Below, piece after piece: positions 21,468 through 22,327 of a stretch of 22,327 bases of DNA. The DNA lies in contig DATEOK010000498.1 in assembly GCA_035274225.1 (NCBI GenBank), positions 1 to 22,327 of the forward strand, read 5' to 3'. Under the pieces are notes generated by a model. The model saw only the letters and a list, made by a program, of their open reading frames with translations, made no database searches and was not told the origin of the DNA. This stretch comes from Dongia_A sp035274225. Lineage in GTDB: Bacteria; Pseudomonadota; Alphaproteobacteria; Dongiales; Dongiaceae. Within the stretch, counting starts at the first letter, position 1, and every line of letters starts with the position of its first letter. The translations under genes and the position numbers were made by a program.

Positions 21468-22327
21468 ATGAGTGCGATCGTCGACGTGCATGCGCGGCAA
21501 ATCCTCGACAGCCGCGGCAACCCGACCGTGGAGGTGGAGGTCACGCTGGAGAGCGGCGCCAGCGGGCGCGCCGCCGTGCCATCCGGCGCCTCCACCGGCG
21601 CGCACGAGGCGGTCGAGCTGCGCGACGGCGACAAGAAGCGCTATCTCGGCAAGGGCGTGCTGAACGCAGTCGAGGCGGTGAACGGCGAGATCCAGGACGC
21701 CATCGGCGGCCTCGACGGCGCCGACCAGGTGCGCATCGACCAGATCATGATCGAGCTCGACGGCACGCCGAACAAGGCGCGCCTCGGCGCGAACGCCATC
21801 CTCGGCGTCAGCCTTGCGATCGCCAAGGCAGCGGCGGTGGAAGCAGGGCTGCCGCTCTATCGCTATGTCGGTGGCGCGCAGGCGCGCACCCTGCCGGTGC
21901 CGATGATGAACATCATCAACGGCGGCGCCCATGCCGACAATCCGATCGACTTCCAGGAATTCATGATCATGCCGGTCGCGGCCGAGAGCTGCGCCGAGGC
22001 GATCCGCTGGGGCGCCGAATGCTTCCACGCCTTGAAGGCGCAGTTGAAAGCCGCCGGCCACAACACCAATGTCGGCGACGAGGGCGGCTTCGCGCCAAAC
22101 CTGCCGAGCGCGGAAGCAGCCCTCGATTTCGTCATGCAGGCGGTGGAGAAGGCGGGCTTCAAGGCGGGCAGCGACGTGCTGCTGGCGCTCGATTGCGCCG
22201 CGACCGAATATTTCCGTGACGGCAAGTATGCGATGGACGGCGAGGGGCTATCGCTGTCGGGCGAAGAGAATGCCCGCTTTCTCGCCGACCTCGTCCGCGA
22301 CTATCCGATTGCCTCGATCGAGGACGG
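21468..22327 (+). CDS. eno: Enolase (3' end cut by window edge)
   Basis: The first 286 residues of enolase, which converts 2-phosphoglycerate to phosphoenolpyruvate in glycolysis and is often part of the RNA degradosome. Visible features are the N-terminal 'ARQILDSRGNPTVEVEV', the mobile loop 'VPSGASTGAHEAVELRD' with Ser42, His155 ('NGGAHADN'), Glu164 ('DFQEFMI'), the catalytic Glu205 ('VGDEGGFAPN') and the magnesium ligand Asp242. The open frame runs off the right edge without a stop; about 140 residues should be missing. The ATG at 21468 has GGGAG six bases upstream. It has its own promoter candidate at 21411-21438. Confidence 0.97.
   Translation, partial: MSAIVDVHARQILDSRGNPTVEVEVTLESGASGRAAVPSGASTGAHEAVELRDGDKKRYLGKGVLNAVEAVNGEIQDAIGGLDGADQVRIDQIMIELDGTPNKARLGANAILGVSLAIAKAAAVEAGLPLYRYVGGAQARTLPVPMMNIINGGAHADNPIDFQEFMIMPVAAESCAEAIRWGAECFHALKAQLKAAGHNTNVGDEGGFAPNLPSAEAALDFVMQAVEKAGFKAGSDVLLALDCAATEYFRDGKYAMDGEGLSLSGEENARFLADLVRDYPIASIED

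Noticed and set aside
19952..21634. 560-codon minus-strand frame opposite the YihY-family gene
   Set aside because: It spans the repeat, the YihY-family gene and the start of eno, is low-complexity and has no ribosome-binding site.

Overview
The window is GC-rich and looks like the chromosome of an alphaproteobacterium. The best evidence is the core block on the right: a ppiD-like gene and trpE run leftward, and tpiA-secG-pyrG-kdsA-(yihY)-eno run rightward, a gene neighbourhood familiar from Hyphomicrobiales and Rhodospirillales-like genomes. KdsA implies a Gram-negative envelope with LPS. I cannot fix the order or genus from sequence alone.

Layout. (1) Positions 1-2900 are a loose patchwork of small genes: a VOC-fold protein, several short membrane or hypothetical proteins, a small lipoprotein and a DoxX-family membrane protein. 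(2) 2984-4979 holds an SRAP/YedK-type abasic-site DNA-crosslinking protein, a secreted staphylococcal-nuclease-fold nuclease and, convergently, a phytanoyl-CoA dioxygenase (PhyH)-family oxygenase. (3) 5136-8099 is the most distinctive part: a tightly overlapping five-gene operon with two consecutive cobalt-type nitrile hydratase alpha-beta pairs followed by one nitrile hydratase activator. (4) 8249-9418 encodes a class III adenylate cyclase. (5) 9532-10422 is an iron-storage module, with bacterioferritin-associated ferredoxin and bacterioferritin facing each other; both promoters carry inverted repeats that look like regulator sites. (6) 10423-15888, leftward, is a compact cluster ppiD-trpE-glycosyltransferase fusion-DMSP-lyase-family cupin. 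(7) 16056 to the right edge is the housekeeping series tpiA, secG, pyrG, kdsA, yihY and eno (cut by the window end).

How the genes work together. The nitrile hydratase operon should convert nitriles to amides; one maturation protein apparently serves two different enzymes or a mixed complex. No amidase is present in the window. Bfd is expected to reduce bacterioferritin so that stored iron is released. Two copies of a nested palindromic dispersed repeat (8113-8225 and 19899-20012) sit just after gene ends and may act as RNA hairpins.

The strongest candidates for something new are the duplicated alpha-beta-alpha-beta-activator nitrile hydratase operon, in which the second alpha subunit has lost a conserved tryptophan beside the metal-binding motif, and the palindrome-bracketed bfd and bfr promoters. 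Promoter, operator and hairpin calls were made by eye, and start codons were chosen by ribosome-binding site and family alignment from memory.
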